A stretch of 64,000 bases of DNA from Flavobacterium sp. (GCF_027484205.1 NZ_JAIXUB010000026.1:62001-126000), one strand, 5' to 3'. Counted from the first letter of the stretch, positions 53,877 through 63,497 are shown. The notes: generated by a model not told the origin, from the sequence alone. A program made the numbers and translations.

Positions 53877-56336
53877 ATGAAAATCATTAAATTATTTTTT
53901 ACTGTTGCGCTTATTTTTACCACTTTTTTAAATTATTCGCAAGAAAAACAACAAGGTCCAAAAGTTAAAGTCAGCGGAAAAGTAGTTGACAAAATTTCAA
54001 ATCAACCCTTAGAATATACTTCGGTTTCTTTGACAAACACACTAACTAATAAAGTCTCTGCAGGCGGAATTACAGATGATAAAGGTAATTTTAGTTTTGA
54101 TGCTTCACCTGGAACTTACGATATTAAAGTAGATTTTATTTCGTTCAAACCTTTAGAAATTAAAGGCAAAGTGATTACTGGAACGACAAATCTTGGCACA
54201 ATTACTCTTCAAGAAGATTCTAAACAAATTGAAGAAGTTGTAATTCGTTCTGAGAAAACTACTGTTGAAATTAAACTTGACAAAAAAGTATATAATGTTG
54301 GGCAAGATTTAATGGTAAAAGGTGGAACAGTGAGCGACGTTTTAGACAATATTCCGTCGGTAACTGTTGACGCAGAAGGAACTGTAAGCTTAAGAGGAAA
54401 CGAAAATGTTAGAATTTTAATTGACGGAAAACCTTCAAATGCTATCAATGTTACAGATGCTTTAAAATTAATTCCAGCTGATGCCATAGATAAAGTTGAA
54501 GTTGTAACCAATCCATCAGCTAGATATGATGCTGAAGGTGGCGGTGGAATTTTAAATATTGTACTTAAAAAAGGAAAAACAAATGGTTTAAATGGAACTA
54601 TAATTGCAACAACTGGTTATCCAGACAATCATGGTTTGAGTGGAACTATAAACTATAAAACAGAACAATTTAATTTGTTTACTACGCAAGGTTACAATTA
54701 CAGAGACAATCCTGGAAATGGTATTTTTGAAACAGAATATCTTAACGACGATAATACAACAAGTGGTTATATAGACGAAAGTAGAACTAACACACGTTTA
54801 GGAAAAGGATACAACGGTAACTTTGGTTTTGATTGGTATTTAGATGATTCTACAACATGGTCTAATGCTTTAAACTACAGAAAAAATAGCGGTGATAATC
54901 GTGATAATGTTTTTCAAGATTATTTTGATGCTTCAAAAACGTATCTTTCAACTACAAACAGAATCAATCAAGAGGACAGCAATAGTGAAAACGTTGAGTT
55001 TACTACAGGTTTAGTTAAAAAGTTTAAAAGAGATGGTCATAAATTAACTATCGATGGTTCGTTTTCACAAAATATGGATTTGAATACTTCATTTATTACT
55101 GACAAAAACAACTTAAATTCAGATGTAATAATCGATGAATCTTTGAATGACCAAAAACAAAACAGAAATTTAATTCAAACGGATTATGTTTTACCCTTTG
55201 GAAAAGGAAGTCAATTTGAAGCAGGTTATCGTGGTGATTTTAGTGAATTGACAACAAAATATGCTGTTTTTAATGATGGTATTGCAAATGATGATTTAAC
55301 AGATGTCGTTGGATATAAAGAACATGTAAATGCACTTTATACGCAATATGGAACAAAAGTAAACAAGTTTTCATTCTTGTTTGGACTACGTTGGGAAGAT
55401 TCAAATATTACTATTTCATCGGAAAATGCAGGTTTATCGAACAATAAAAAATACAATAATTTTTTTCCGAGTGCTTTTACCACTTATGAACTAAACAAAG
55501 AATCTAGCATTTCATTAAGTTACAGCAAGAGAATTCAACGTCCAAGAGGAAGACAAATCATTCCTTTCAATAACCTTTCTAGTAACATCAATACATTTAT
55601 TGGAAATCCTGATTTGAATCCTTCCATGACTGATGCGCTAGATTTTGGATATTTAACTAAAATTGGAAAAGTAACTTTGAGTACATCGCTTTATGTAAAT
55701 AAAACAAATGATGTTATCCAAATGGTACGAAAAGAATCTGGTTTGACAACAACAACCGGAATACCATTAATTGTCTCAACTCCAGTCAATCTGGCAACTG
55801 AATACAGAACAGGATTTGAATTTACTTTGAATTATTCTCCTTACAAATGGTGGAAATTAAATAGTAATTTCAATTTCTTCAATATCAAAACAGAAGGTGA
55901 TTACACTTACACAAATTTTGCTGATGTTGTTGTTACACAAAATTTTGATAATACGACAAGCTCATGGTTTACACGTTTAAATTCTAAAATTTCATTGCCT
56001 TATAAAATCGATTGGCAAACAAACTTAACTTACAATGGTCCACAAGATACAAGACAAGGAAGAGTATATGGAATTTTTGCAGCTAATCTAGCGTTCAGTA
56101 AAGATGTTTTAAAAGATAAGGCAACTGTTGCATTAAGTGTTAATGATTTATTAAACTCTAGAAAAAGAATATTTGATAGTTATAGCGCAGGTGAATTTGA
56201 TTCTCATACGGAAATGCAGTGGAGAGAAAGACAAATTACACTTTCATTTACTTACAGATTTAATAAATCTAAAAACGATAGAGAAAAACCTAAAAAGTCA
56301 ATGCAAGAGAACGGCGATGGCGGTGGTGATTTCTAA
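53877..56336 (+). CDS. TonB-dependent outer-membrane receptor family protein
   Basis: 819 residues with a signal peptide (cleavage near NYSQ). A carboxypeptidase-regulatory-like domain (VSGKVVDKISNQPLEYTSV) is followed by a plug-like segment (GGTVSDVLDNIPSVTVDAEG, LRGNENVRILIDGKPSNA, NPSARYDAEGGGGILNIVLK) and a 22-strand type barrel of the OMP_b-brl_3 group (IQRPRGRQIIPFNNLSSN, GNPDLNPSMT, ending in ITLSFTYRFN). The end carries a Gly-rich tail. Ligand unknown. A consensus promoter and a strong terminator bracket it. Confidence 0.9.
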   Translation: MKIIKLFFTVALIFTTFLNYSQEKQQGPKVKVSGKVVDKISNQPLEYTSVSLTNTLTNKVSAGGITDDKGNFSFDASPGTYDIKVDFISFKPLEIKGKVITGTTNLGTITLQEDSKQIEEVVIRSEKTTVEIKLDKKVYNVGQDLMVKGGTVSDVLDNIPSVTVDAEGTVSLRGNENVRILIDGKPSNAINVTDALKLIPADAIDKVEVVTNPSARYDAEGGGGILNIVLKKGKTNGLNGTIIATTGYPDNHGLSGTINYKTEQFNLFTTQGYNYRDNPGNGIFETEYLNDDNTTSGYIDESRTNTRLGKGYNGNFGFDWYLDDSTTWSNALNYRKNSGDNRDNVFQDYFDASKTYLSTTNRINQEDSNSENVEFTTGLVKKFKRDGHKLTIDGSFSQNMDLNTSFITDKNNLNSDVIIDESLNDQKQNRNLIQTDYVLPFGKGSQFEAGYRGDFSELTTKYAVFNDGIANDDLTDVVGYKEHVNALYTQYGTKVNKFSFLFGLRWEDSNITISSENAGLSNNKKYNNFFPSAFTTYELNKESSISLSYSKRIQRPRGRQIIPFNNLSSNINTFIGNPDLNPSMTDALDFGYLTKIGKVTLSTSLYVNKTNDVIQMVRKESGLTTTTGIPLIVSTPVNLATEYRTGFEFTLNYSPYKWWKLNSNFNFFNIKTEGDYTYTNFADVVVTQNFDNTTSSWFTRLNSKISLPYKIDWQTNLTYNGPQDTRQGRVYGIFAANLAFSKDVLKDKATVALSVNDLLNSRKRIFDSYSAGEFDSHTEMQWRERQITLSFTYRFNKSKNDREKPKKSMQENGDGGGDF

Positions 56337-56350
56337 AAATCAAAGCATAA

Positions 56351-56380
56351 AAAAAGTCCCAATTTCTGGGACTTTTTTAT
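56351..56380. terminator. Bidirectional terminator
   Basis: AAAAGTCCC and GGGACTTTT around AATTTCT with A/T flanks on both sides; serves the receptor gene and the convergent small membrane protein gene. Confidence 0.9.
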
Positions 56381-56395
56381 TTTAAAACAAAACGA

Positions 56396-56563
56396 TTAAG
56401 CTTGTTCTAATTCTCTGTTAGCTTTTCTTTCTCTCAACAACTCTCTAGTTGCACCAAATATCCAATAGAACACAAAGTGAATTAAGAAAATCATTAACCA
56501 AAAACCAATAGTTAAAATGGTTAAGAAAAGTAAGAAACCTAAATACTGTTGTAAAGTAAACAT
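56396..56563 (-). CDS. Small membrane protein
   Basis: Starting at MFTLQQYLGFLLF gives 55 residues: two tightly packed hydrophobic segments and a charged tail (RELLRERKANRELEQA). No family recognised. The upstream Met would add 11 residues that weaken the signal. Confidence 0.6.
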   Translation of the reverse strand: MFTLQQYLGFLLFLTILTIGFWLMIFLIHFVFYWIFGATRELLRERKANRELEQA

Positions 56564-56660
56564 GTTTTTACAGAATTTTATGTATATACTCGTCAAAGGT
56601 AATTGATAATTTTCTTTTGAGCAATAAATCTCAAATAATTATTAACTACTTTTTGAACAA

Positions 56661-57731
56661 TCAATACCATTTACGTTTTTTGAAATAAATAATCATTCCT
56701 AGAAGCAGCAAAAACATAAAACTCAGAATGATAAAATAGCCATATTCCCAATGCAATTCAGGCATATTATCGAAATTCATTCCATAAACTCCAACAATGA
56801 ACGTTAAAGGCATAAAAAACACCGAAACTACAGTTAAGGTTTTCATCACTTCATTCATTTTGTGGTTTTGCATCGAAAAATAAAAATTGGACGCACTGTC
56901 TAAAGTAGAAGAATCATAATCTATTTGTTCTAAAAGTTCTAGACTCTTTTGATGTAATCGATCAAAAAAACTATAATTTTCTTTTTCTATCGAATTGAAA
57001 ACATTATCATCTTTCATACTTTTAATTGAATACAATGAATCGCGCAAAGGAATGATAGAACGTTTTAAATAATTAAAATTATCGCGGTGTTTTTCAATTT
57101 GCTCCAATGTTGATGGACTTGAACTTGTTTTCGATATATTAATCAACTCCTCTACTCTATCTTCTTCATTTTCAAGTGTTATGTAGAAGTTTTCCATTAT
57201 TGCATCTAATAATAAATACAATAAATAATCTGCTTTTTTTTCTCGTACAATTCCTGAATGTGTTCGAATGCGTTCGCGCAAATGCGTAAAGAAATCACTT
57301 CTTTTTTCTTGAAATGAAACTAAAATTCCATTTTTCAAAAGAAAACTTATTTGCTCAACCGAAATATTATCTGAATTTTCAACAGGCAACAACGATTTTA
57401 TATTGAAAAACAAAACATCATGATATTCATCAAGTTTGGTGCGTTTTGTAGTATTTAAAATATCACCAAGCATAAAATTATCAACTTTCAAATAATCACC
57501 AATGGATTTAATGAAATTGACATCATTCAATCCGTGAATGTTTAACCAATTGACTTTTGTTAAATCAACATTTTGATCTAATTCATTTACATTTAAATCC
57601 TTACACTCAACTAACTCATTCGTATCATAAACAAAGAGTTGCATTTCTGTTTCTACAGATTTATGTAAACCTGTGTAGTCTAAAAAACTTGGTTGGACTT
57701 TTCTGCCTTTCTTGTATTTGATTTTTCGCAC
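56661..57731 (-). CDS. corA: CorA-family magnesium/cobalt transporter
   Basis: 356 residues: a large cytoplasmic funnel domain and two C-terminal helices (about 295-315 and 330-350) joined by the diagnostic VYGMNFDNMPE loop with the GMN motif. Forms pentameric Mg2+ channels. Confidence 0.95.
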   Translation of the reverse strand: MRKIKYKKGRKVQPSFLDYTGLHKSVETEMQLFVYDTNELVECKDLNVNELDQNVDLTKVNWLNIHGLNDVNFIKSIGDYLKVDNFMLGDILNTTKRTKLDEYHDVLFFNIKSLLPVENSDNISVEQISFLLKNGILVSFQEKRSDFFTHLRERIRTHSGIVREKKADYLLYLLLDAIMENFYITLENEEDRVEELINISKTSSSPSTLEQIEKHRDNFNYLKRSIIPLRDSLYSIKSMKDDNVFNSIEKENYSFFDRLHQKSLELLEQIDYDSSTLDSASNFYFSMQNHKMNEVMKTLTVVSVFFMPLTFIVGVYGMNFDNMPELHWEYGYFIILSFMFLLLLGMIIYFKKRKWY

Positions 57732-57800
57732 TAAATTAAATTTTGTCTAAATTTATAAATAATTATTTTTTAAAAAGTATTTTTACGAAAATTTAGTTTC

Positions 57801-59039
57801 ATGACAACCTTAATCACCAACATACAAGAACTACTACAAATTAGAGATTCCACTGTTTCAAAAGTTTCAGGAGCAGAAATGGCCATTTTGCCTTCCATAA
57901 AAAATGCCTATTTATTAATAGAAAACAATCTCATTTCCGATTTTGGTTTAATGGAAAATTGCCCAAAAATCAACGCAGATATAACTATCGATGCTACAGG
58001 AAAAGTGGTACTTCCTACTTGGTGCGACAGTCATACTCATATTGTTTATGCAGGAAATCGTGTGCAGGAATTTGTAGATAGAATCAACGGTTTGAGCTAT
58101 GAAGAAATTGCAAATCGTGGTGGCGGAATTCTAAATTCTGCTAAAAAACTAAATGAAACTTCCGAAGAGGAAATTTATGAACAATCGAAGTTGCGTCTTG
58201 AAGAAGTGATGAAACAAGGAACTGGCGCAGTCGAAATCAAATCGGGTTATGGATTAACGGTTGATGGCGAGTTGAAAATGCTTCGCGTAATTAGAAAATT
58301 GGCCCAAAATTATCCTATAAAAATCAAAGCAACCTTTCTTGGTGCACATGCTTTTCCTATTGAATTTAAAGAAAATCATTCTGCTTATATTGATTTGATT
58401 GTTAATGAAATGTTACCCAAAATTGCTCAAGAAAATCTTGCTGATTATATTGATGCTTTTTGCGAAACAGGTTATTTTTCAGTGGATGAAACCGAACGCA
58501 TTATGGAAGCCGGAAAAAAGTATGGTTTGCAAGCAAAAATTCACGTGAACCAATTCAACGCCATTGACGGAATTGCAGCTTGTGTAAAACACGACGCACT
58601 TTCAGTAGATCATTTAGAAATTGTAAACGATGACGATATTGAAGCTCTAAAAAACTCGAATACCATGCCTGTTGCGTTGCCTTCATGTTCTTATTTTATA
58701 AGTATTCCATACACGCCAGCACGAAAAATGTTAAACGCAGGTTTACCTCTAGCATTAGCAACCGATTTCAATCCAGGAACAACTCCATCAGGAAACATGA
58801 ATTTTGTAGTTGCAACGGCTTGCATCAAAATGAAAATGACACCCGAAGAAGCCATAAATGCAGCCACAATAAATGGAGCTTATGCCATGGGAATTGAAAA
58901 AACCCACGGAAGCATCACTATAGGAAAAAAAGCAAACCTTATTATTACAAAACCAATTACTTCGTTTTACCAATTGCCTTACTGCTTTGGAACCTATTTA
59001 ATTGACAACGTGATTATTGAAGGAAGAATTGTGGAATAA
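57801..59039 (+). CDS. hutI: Imidazolonepropionase
   Basis: A 412-residue amidohydrolase of histidine degradation that opens 4-imidazolone-5-propionate to formiminoglutamate. Metal ligands in CDSHTHIVYAGNR and in the later KIHVNQFNAIDGI, with ATDFNPGTTPSGNM near residue 320. No other hut gene lies alongside. Marks the end of core genes before the second cassette-like cluster. Confidence 0.95.
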   Translation: MTTLITNIQELLQIRDSTVSKVSGAEMAILPSIKNAYLLIENNLISDFGLMENCPKINADITIDATGKVVLPTWCDSHTHIVYAGNRVQEFVDRINGLSYEEIANRGGGILNSAKKLNETSEEEIYEQSKLRLEEVMKQGTGAVEIKSGYGLTVDGELKMLRVIRKLAQNYPIKIKATFLGAHAFPIEFKENHSAYIDLIVNEMLPKIAQENLADYIDAFCETGYFSVDETERIMEAGKKYGLQAKIHVNQFNAIDGIAACVKHDALSVDHLEIVNDDDIEALKNSNTMPVALPSCSYFISIPYTPARKMLNAGLPLALATDFNPGTTPSGNMNFVVATACIKMKMTPEEAINAATINGAYAMGIEKTHGSITIGKKANLIITKPITSFYQLPYCFGTYLIDNVIIEGRIVE

Positions 59040-59114
59040 TTTTATACATTTACAATTATAAATACTTACAACCGATTATAAATATTTGTATGATGAACAC
59101 GCGGCTATTAATAA

Positions 59115-59120
59115 GTTAGC
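59115..59120 (+). repeat. Possible right-box remnant (GTTAGC) before the sirtuin gene
   Basis: AAGTTAGCAGAT, 20 nt before the sirtuin ATG, resembles the right box that precedes other cassette-like genes; no paired left side is visible within 100 nt, so it may mark the left border of the second cluster. Confidence 0.3.
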
Positions 59121-59140
59121 AGATATTTTAAAAACGCAAA

Positions 59141-59965
59141 ATGAAAGAACAACTTGAGGAAATAATAAAACAAGTTTATAATAAAAAAAATAGAAATTTA
59201 TTCACTTTTTTAACTGGTGCAGGAATCTCTTCAGACAGTGGAATTCCTACATACAGAGGAATTGATGGTATATGGATAAAAGGAACTAAATTTCATAAAC
59301 CAGAAGAGTTTGGAACATTTAAATATTTTAAAGAAAATCCTGAAGAAGTATGGCAATATTCACTTTTTAGAAAAAAAATGTTTGAGAATGCATCGCCAAA
59401 TGAAAGTCATAAGCAAATTGTAGAGATTGAAAATCAATTAAATGACAAATTCCACTTAATCACTCAAAATATAGATAATCTTCATAGAAGAACTGGATCA
59501 AAAAGAATTTATGAAATTCACGGAAATAATAGAGAAATTAAATGTTCTAATGGTTGTAAAGGCATACAATTTCTACCTGATGAAATTAAAGGAAAAGAAA
59601 TTGATGAAGATTTAACAGAAAAAGAAATTGAACTATTAAAATGCAAAGAATGTGGAGCTTGGATGAGACCTAACATTTTATGGTTTGACGAATACTATGA
59701 CGAAAAAACAAATAAAAAATTTAGCTCGTTAAAAATTGCCAAAAATTCAGGCGTTCTTTTTATTGTCGGAACATCTGGCGCAACAAATTTGCCTATGGCA
59801 ATTGCTGAAACAACATTAAAATATGGAGGAACAATAGTTGACATAAACACAGAAGACAACTTATTTACAGAACTCATAAAAGACAAAAAAAATAAAATTA
59901 TCATCCGAGAAACTTCAACAAATACTCTAAAAACAATAAACGAAATAATAAGAAACATTTGCTAA
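59141..59965 (+). CDS. Sir2-family NAD-dependent protein deacylase
   Basis: A 274-residue single-domain sirtuin. NAD-binding GAGIS (26-30) with SGIPTYRG, TQNID (108-112), catalytic His127 in EIHGNN, and four zinc-type cysteines (135, 139, 168, 171). The class III substrate pair is only partly kept: Arg77 is present, but the adjacent Tyr is displaced (Tyr73). It could be a metabolic deacylase or, given the setting, an NADase-like defence protein; the Zn site and catalytic His favour deacylation. Its stop codon lies inside the left box of an attC-like element. Confidence 0.85.
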   Translation: MKEQLEEIIKQVYNKKNRNLFTFLTGAGISSDSGIPTYRGIDGIWIKGTKFHKPEEFGTFKYFKENPEEVWQYSLFRKKMFENASPNESHKQIVEIENQLNDKFHLITQNIDNLHRRTGSKRIYEIHGNNREIKCSNGCKGIQFLPDEIKGKEIDEDLTEKEIELLKCKECGAWMRPNILWFDEYYDEKTNKKFSSLKIAKNSGVLFIVGTSGATNLPMAIAETTLKYGGTIVDINTEDNLFTELIKDKKNKIIIRETSTNTLKTINEIIRNIC

Positions 59966-60088
59966 CAAGCGCTTGGCAAGATTGCGAATTTTCTGCAAAA
60001 TTCACGTTTACATTCCACAAGAAATTTTATCTTTAATAAAATAATCGGTTCAGAATTTAGCAACCTTTCCAAGCGACGGAACATTAGC
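59961..60088 (+). repeat. attC-like element 6
   Basis: GCTAAC (59961-59966) contains the sirtuin stop codon. Left arm GCGCTTGGCAAGATTGC; right arm GCAACCTTTCCAAGCGAC; right box ATTAGC (60083-60088). The inner arms pair over GCTTGG plus flanks with an unpaired base. Next start codon 45 nt downstream. Confidence 0.62.
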
Positions 60089-60133
60089 GGTAAGTATAAA
60101 AAAAAAACAGTACATTAAAACCTAGAATTCCTT

Positions 60134-60736
60134 ATGAAAAACTTTTATGCCTTTATAATTGTACTATTTATTATTTCTTGTCAAAAAGAAACTAAACATA
60201 TAGGAAAATTAAAAACTCATAATCCTCAAAATGAAATTTCTCAAATCATTATAAATCCTGAAGCTGAAAGACTTTTTGAAAAAGCTTCAGAGAAAAACAA
60301 AATTTCAGAACATGACTCTGCAAAAATATTTTTAGAAAAATCTCTCATTCTTGAAGAAAACCCAATAATTTATAATGAAATTGGAATAACATTAATGGCT
60401 CAAAAAAAATTTGATGAAGCAATTAAATACTATCAAAAATCTATTGTTTTAGACTCAACTTATTATCCAACTTTCATAAATATTTCACGGTGCTATTTAA
60501 AAACAGAAAAATATGAAAAAGGGAAAAAAATATTAAAAAAAATGATTTCCAATTCTGATTCTGAATATTGGAAAGCTTATGGAAATATGTATTTGGCTTT
60601 ATTTTATTTTAACGTTGATAAAGATTGACAAAAAGCTAGAGAAACTTTAGAAAAGGCAAGTATTTTACAATCTGATCCAAACTTAGTTGGACAATACACG
60701 GAATTTATGAATAACATAAAGAAAATCTGTCACTAA
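60134..60736 (+). pseudogene. TPR lipoprotein interrupted by an in-frame TGA
   Basis: The ATG at 60134 opens a lipoprotein leader (MKNFYAFIIVLFIISC, Cys16) and TPR units (NPIIYNEIGITLMAQKKFDE, AIKYYQKSIVLDSTYY). TGA at 60626-60628 ends the frame after 164 residues, but the same frame continues for another 35 sense codons (QKARETLEKASILQSDPNL...) to TAA at 60734-60736, completing a TPR helix pair. A TGG-to-TGA change (Trp codon) is the simplest explanation. It could be a decaying cassette gene, or a sequencing error. The final TAA lies in an attC-like remnant. Confidence 0.7.
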
Positions 60737-60768
60737 AAGCCGTTTAAATAATCGGAATACGTTTTTAG
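60731..60768 (+). repeat. Truncated attC-like remnant
   Basis: CACTAAAAGCCGTTTAAA resembles the left box and arm of element 4 (GCCAACAGCCGTTT), and ATCGGAATACGTTTTTAG its right end (GCGGAATTACGTTAGC). The middle is missing. The gene's true stop TAA is inside the left box. Confidence 0.4.
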
Positions 60769-60810
60769 AAATACTATAAAATCAAAACGAAAATTAAACA
60801 ATAAAAAAAT

Positions 60811-61476
60811 ATGGTTGAAAATTTTAAAGACCTTGAGGATAAATTAAACACAAACTATATTTCTGAAGAAAATATTTTTACCAAAATTTGGACTTCACCA
60901 AGAGAAGTTTTTAAATTTATAAATACATACAAATATAATAAGTATGTAACGGTTTTATTAATTTTAGCAGGAATTTCAAGAACTTTTGATAGAGCATCGA
61001 TGAAAAATATGGGTGATTATTTTTCGATTTGGGGAATAATTGCATTTAGTATCTTAATTGGCGTAATATTCGGTTGGATTACTTACTATTTGTATTCAGC
61101 ATTAATAAGTTGGACTGGAAAATGGATAAATGGAAAAGGAAATACTGATTCAATTTTAAGAGTTTTATCATACGCTTTAATACCTTCAATAGTTTCTTTG
61201 CTCTTTCTCATACCTCAAATTATAATATATGGCAACGAAATATTTAAATCAGATGGAGACATTGTAAGCGGTGGAATTGTTTCGAATGTAATTGTTTACG
61301 GTTCAATGATTATAGAATTTGCCCTTGGAATATGGAGTATAGTATTATGTGTAATTGCGATATCCGAAGTTCAAAAATTATCAATTGGAAAATCGATTTT
61401 GAATTTAATACTACCAGCAATCGTAATAATGACTCCTATTTTGATTATTGCATTAGTAATAAATGTAATTAACTAA
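60811..61476 (+). CDS. Yip1-family membrane protein
   Basis: 221 residues: a soluble N-terminus including IWTSPREVFKFINTYKYNKY, then five hydrophobic helices with the Yip1 pattern (WITYYLYSALISWTGKWING, VLSYALIPSIVSLLFLIPQI). Bacterial Yip1 proteins have no defined function. It follows the TPR gene in the cassette-like cluster and ends just before an element related to attC-like element 1. Confidence 0.8.
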   Translation: MVENFKDLEDKLNTNYISEENIFTKIWTSPREVFKFINTYKYNKYVTVLLILAGISRTFDRASMKNMGDYFSIWGIIAFSILIGVIFGWITYYLYSALISWTGKWINGKGNTDSILRVLSYALIPSIVSLLFLIPQIIIYGNEIFKSDGDIVSGGIVSNVIVYGSMIIEFALGIWSIVLCVIAISEVQKLSIGKSILNLILPAIVIMTPILIIALVINVIN

Positions 61477-61495
61477 ATGCACTATCTTTAATCAC

Positions 61496-61624
61496 CTTTT
61501 ACAAGAAATTACTAGACTTGAGATTTATAAAAAATGGAAAGGTTTTTTAATTTAAAGTTTTATCTATTTTTGTAAAGGCTTGGTTTCAGCTCATCGCCAC
61601 TTCATGAATCCACGAAACATTATT
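61496..61624 (+). repeat. attC-like element 7, homologue of element 1
   Basis: Aligns with 16741-16868: TTACAAGAAATTAC for TTACACGAAATGGC, ATGGAAAGG for TTGGAAAGG, AGGCTTGGT, then ATCGCCACTTCATGAA for ATCGCCACTTCTTGAA. The right box is degenerate (AACATTATT). The left arm has decayed so pairing is weak. It lies in the 255-bp gap 61477-61731. Confidence 0.55.
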
Positions 61625-61731
61625 TACTATTTTAGTTTAACCAAAACTAAAAGTAAAAAATCGTAACAAATCTAAAATAAATCGACCTATTACTTTGATG
61701 ATAAACTATTTTATTTTTTAAAATTAAAATT

Positions 61732-62832
61732 ATGAATAATCGAAGAAATTGGTTGAAGCAAACAAGTTTAGGGATTGTAGGTTTAGGGATTATTCCGTTT
61801 GAGAGTTTTTCAAATCCAACAAAAGAAAACATCTTTGAAGAGAAAAATACAAGCCTAATTCGATTAAAGTCTAACGAAAATCCATATGGACCATCTTCAT
61901 TGGCAAAAAATGCAATGAGTAATAGTATAAATGCCAGCAATCGCTATGATTGGGAGTTGTTAGACGAATTGATTGGGAAAATTGCTCAAAAACATAATCT
62001 CACGGATCAAAACATACTATTGGGTGCAGGTTCATCTGAAATTTTAAATACAGTTGCTTTATATTGTTCAAAAAAATCTGGAAATTTAATTATTGCGGAA
62101 ACTACGTTTGATTATTGGACAGTAACCGCAGAAAATGCAGGTCTTAAAAAAATTGCAATTCCATTAACGAAAGATAAAAAACATGATTTATCTGCAATGT
62201 TAAGTGCCATTGACACTGACACAAAAATGGTTTATATATGCAATCCTAATAACCCAACGGGAACAATTTGTACGAATGAAGCACTTATAAATTTCATAAA
62301 TGAAGCTACAAAAAAAACAAAAGTTTTAGTCGATGAAGCTTACCTTGATTATACTGACCAACCATCACTTGCAAATTTAGTATCGGAAAATAAAAACCTA
62401 ATTATTGCCAAAACCTTTTCAAAAATATATGGTTTAGCAGGTTCACGAGTTGGATATGCAATTGCACATTCCGAAACCATACAAGAAATAGGTCAATTAC
62501 AATTTTCTACAAATGCTAGTGTAAGTGTAGTGTCTGCTTCTGGAGCTTTAGCATCATTAAAGGACTACAAATTTGTAAAAGAAACTATTTTGCTTAATGC
62601 AGAAGCCCGAAAATATACTATTGAACAATTAGAGAATTTAAAAATACCATGTATTGCTTCGCATACAAACTTTGTCTATTTTTCATTAGAAAATTATAGC
62701 AAAGACTTTTTTGAGCAGTTAAAAAAGAATAATATTCTGGGAACTAAGCTTTATGAAGAAAAGGGAAAATGGTCAAGAATCACAATTGGCACAATGAAAG
62801 AAATGAACCAATTTATTAAAGCATTAGAATAA
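61732..62832 (+). CDS. HisC-like PLP aminotransferase with twin-arginine leader
   Basis: 366 residues. Fold-type I aminotransferase motifs: NPNNPTG (171-177), DEAYLDY from Asp201, and TFSKIYGLAGSRVGY with cofactor Lys231, the histidinol-phosphate aminotransferase pattern. The N-terminus NNRRNWLKQTSLGIVGLGII is a Tat-type leader (RRNWLK), absent from biosynthetic HisC. It would export a folded PLP enzyme to the periplasm. Substrate unknown. Confidence 0.85.
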   Translation: MNNRRNWLKQTSLGIVGLGIIPFESFSNPTKENIFEEKNTSLIRLKSNENPYGPSSLAKNAMSNSINASNRYDWELLDELIGKIAQKHNLTDQNILLGAGSSEILNTVALYCSKKSGNLIIAETTFDYWTVTAENAGLKKIAIPLTKDKKHDLSAMLSAIDTDTKMVYICNPNNPTGTICTNEALINFINEATKKTKVLVDEAYLDYTDQPSLANLVSENKNLIIAKTFSKIYGLAGSRVGYAIAHSETIQEIGQLQFSTNASVSVVSASGALASLKDYKFVKETILLNAEARKYTIEQLENLKIPCIASHTNFVYFSLENYSKDFFEQLKKNNILGTKLYEEKGKWSRITIGTMKEMNQFIKALE

Positions 62833-62858
62833 ATAAAAATATAATAACCGTTTATCAA

Positions 62859-63497
62859 ATGCAACAACCAATCACAGATTTTGAAAAACACTTTGAAATT
62901 TACACTCAATGTATCGATATTACTATTGATTGGAACGAAAAGATTAAAGAATATGAAGCGTTCAAAATTGAAACTCCTCAAAACATAAAAGATAGTATAA
63001 AAAGACTAAATATAAATTCTAACTTTTTAATTATCACCTCAGAATTAGCAACAATAGGAATGTCGTTTAATAATTCTGATAGCTTTTTGTATAAAATGTT
63101 TTATATAAAATCCATTTATAGAATTGTGTATGAAACCTTTAATTTTATTGATGATAATGGCAAGTTTATTTTTTCAGAAGAAAATGAAAAAACTATTGAA
63201 ATTAAAGAAAAATTAAAACAGTTTAGAAGAAAATACAATATTGAAAAAATTGGTAAAATTAGAAACAAAATTGCGGCTCATTATAAAGAGGATTTTAGTG
63301 TACAAATGAGTATAATGTTAGAAATTGATTTTGAAAATACCATGCAAATGTATTTTGACTTTTTTCAATTGAAATTTGAAATTTCCAATTTTGTTATCCT
63401 TGATTTTTATACGGGAAAAGTAAGTAATGAATTCAAAGAATATTTTAAATTTGTTGAAGAAGAATTGATAAAAATTGGAAATAACAAATCTTCATAA
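62859..63497 (+). CDS. HEPN-like helical protein (RX5H)
   Basis: 212 residues, mainly helical. IGKIRNKIAAHYKED contains Arg135 and His141, an R-N-x4-H arrangement like that of HEPN and AbiV-type proteins. No family certain. It follows the aminotransferase after 26 nt. Confidence 0.5.
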   Translation: MQQPITDFEKHFEIYTQCIDITIDWNEKIKEYEAFKIETPQNIKDSIKRLNINSNFLIITSELATIGMSFNNSDSFLYKMFYIKSIYRIVYETFNFIDDNGKFIFSEENEKTIEIKEKLKQFRRKYNIEKIGKIRNKIAAHYKEDFSVQMSIMLEIDFENTMQMYFDFFQLKFEISNFVILDFYTGKVSNEFKEYFKFVEEELIKIGNNKSS

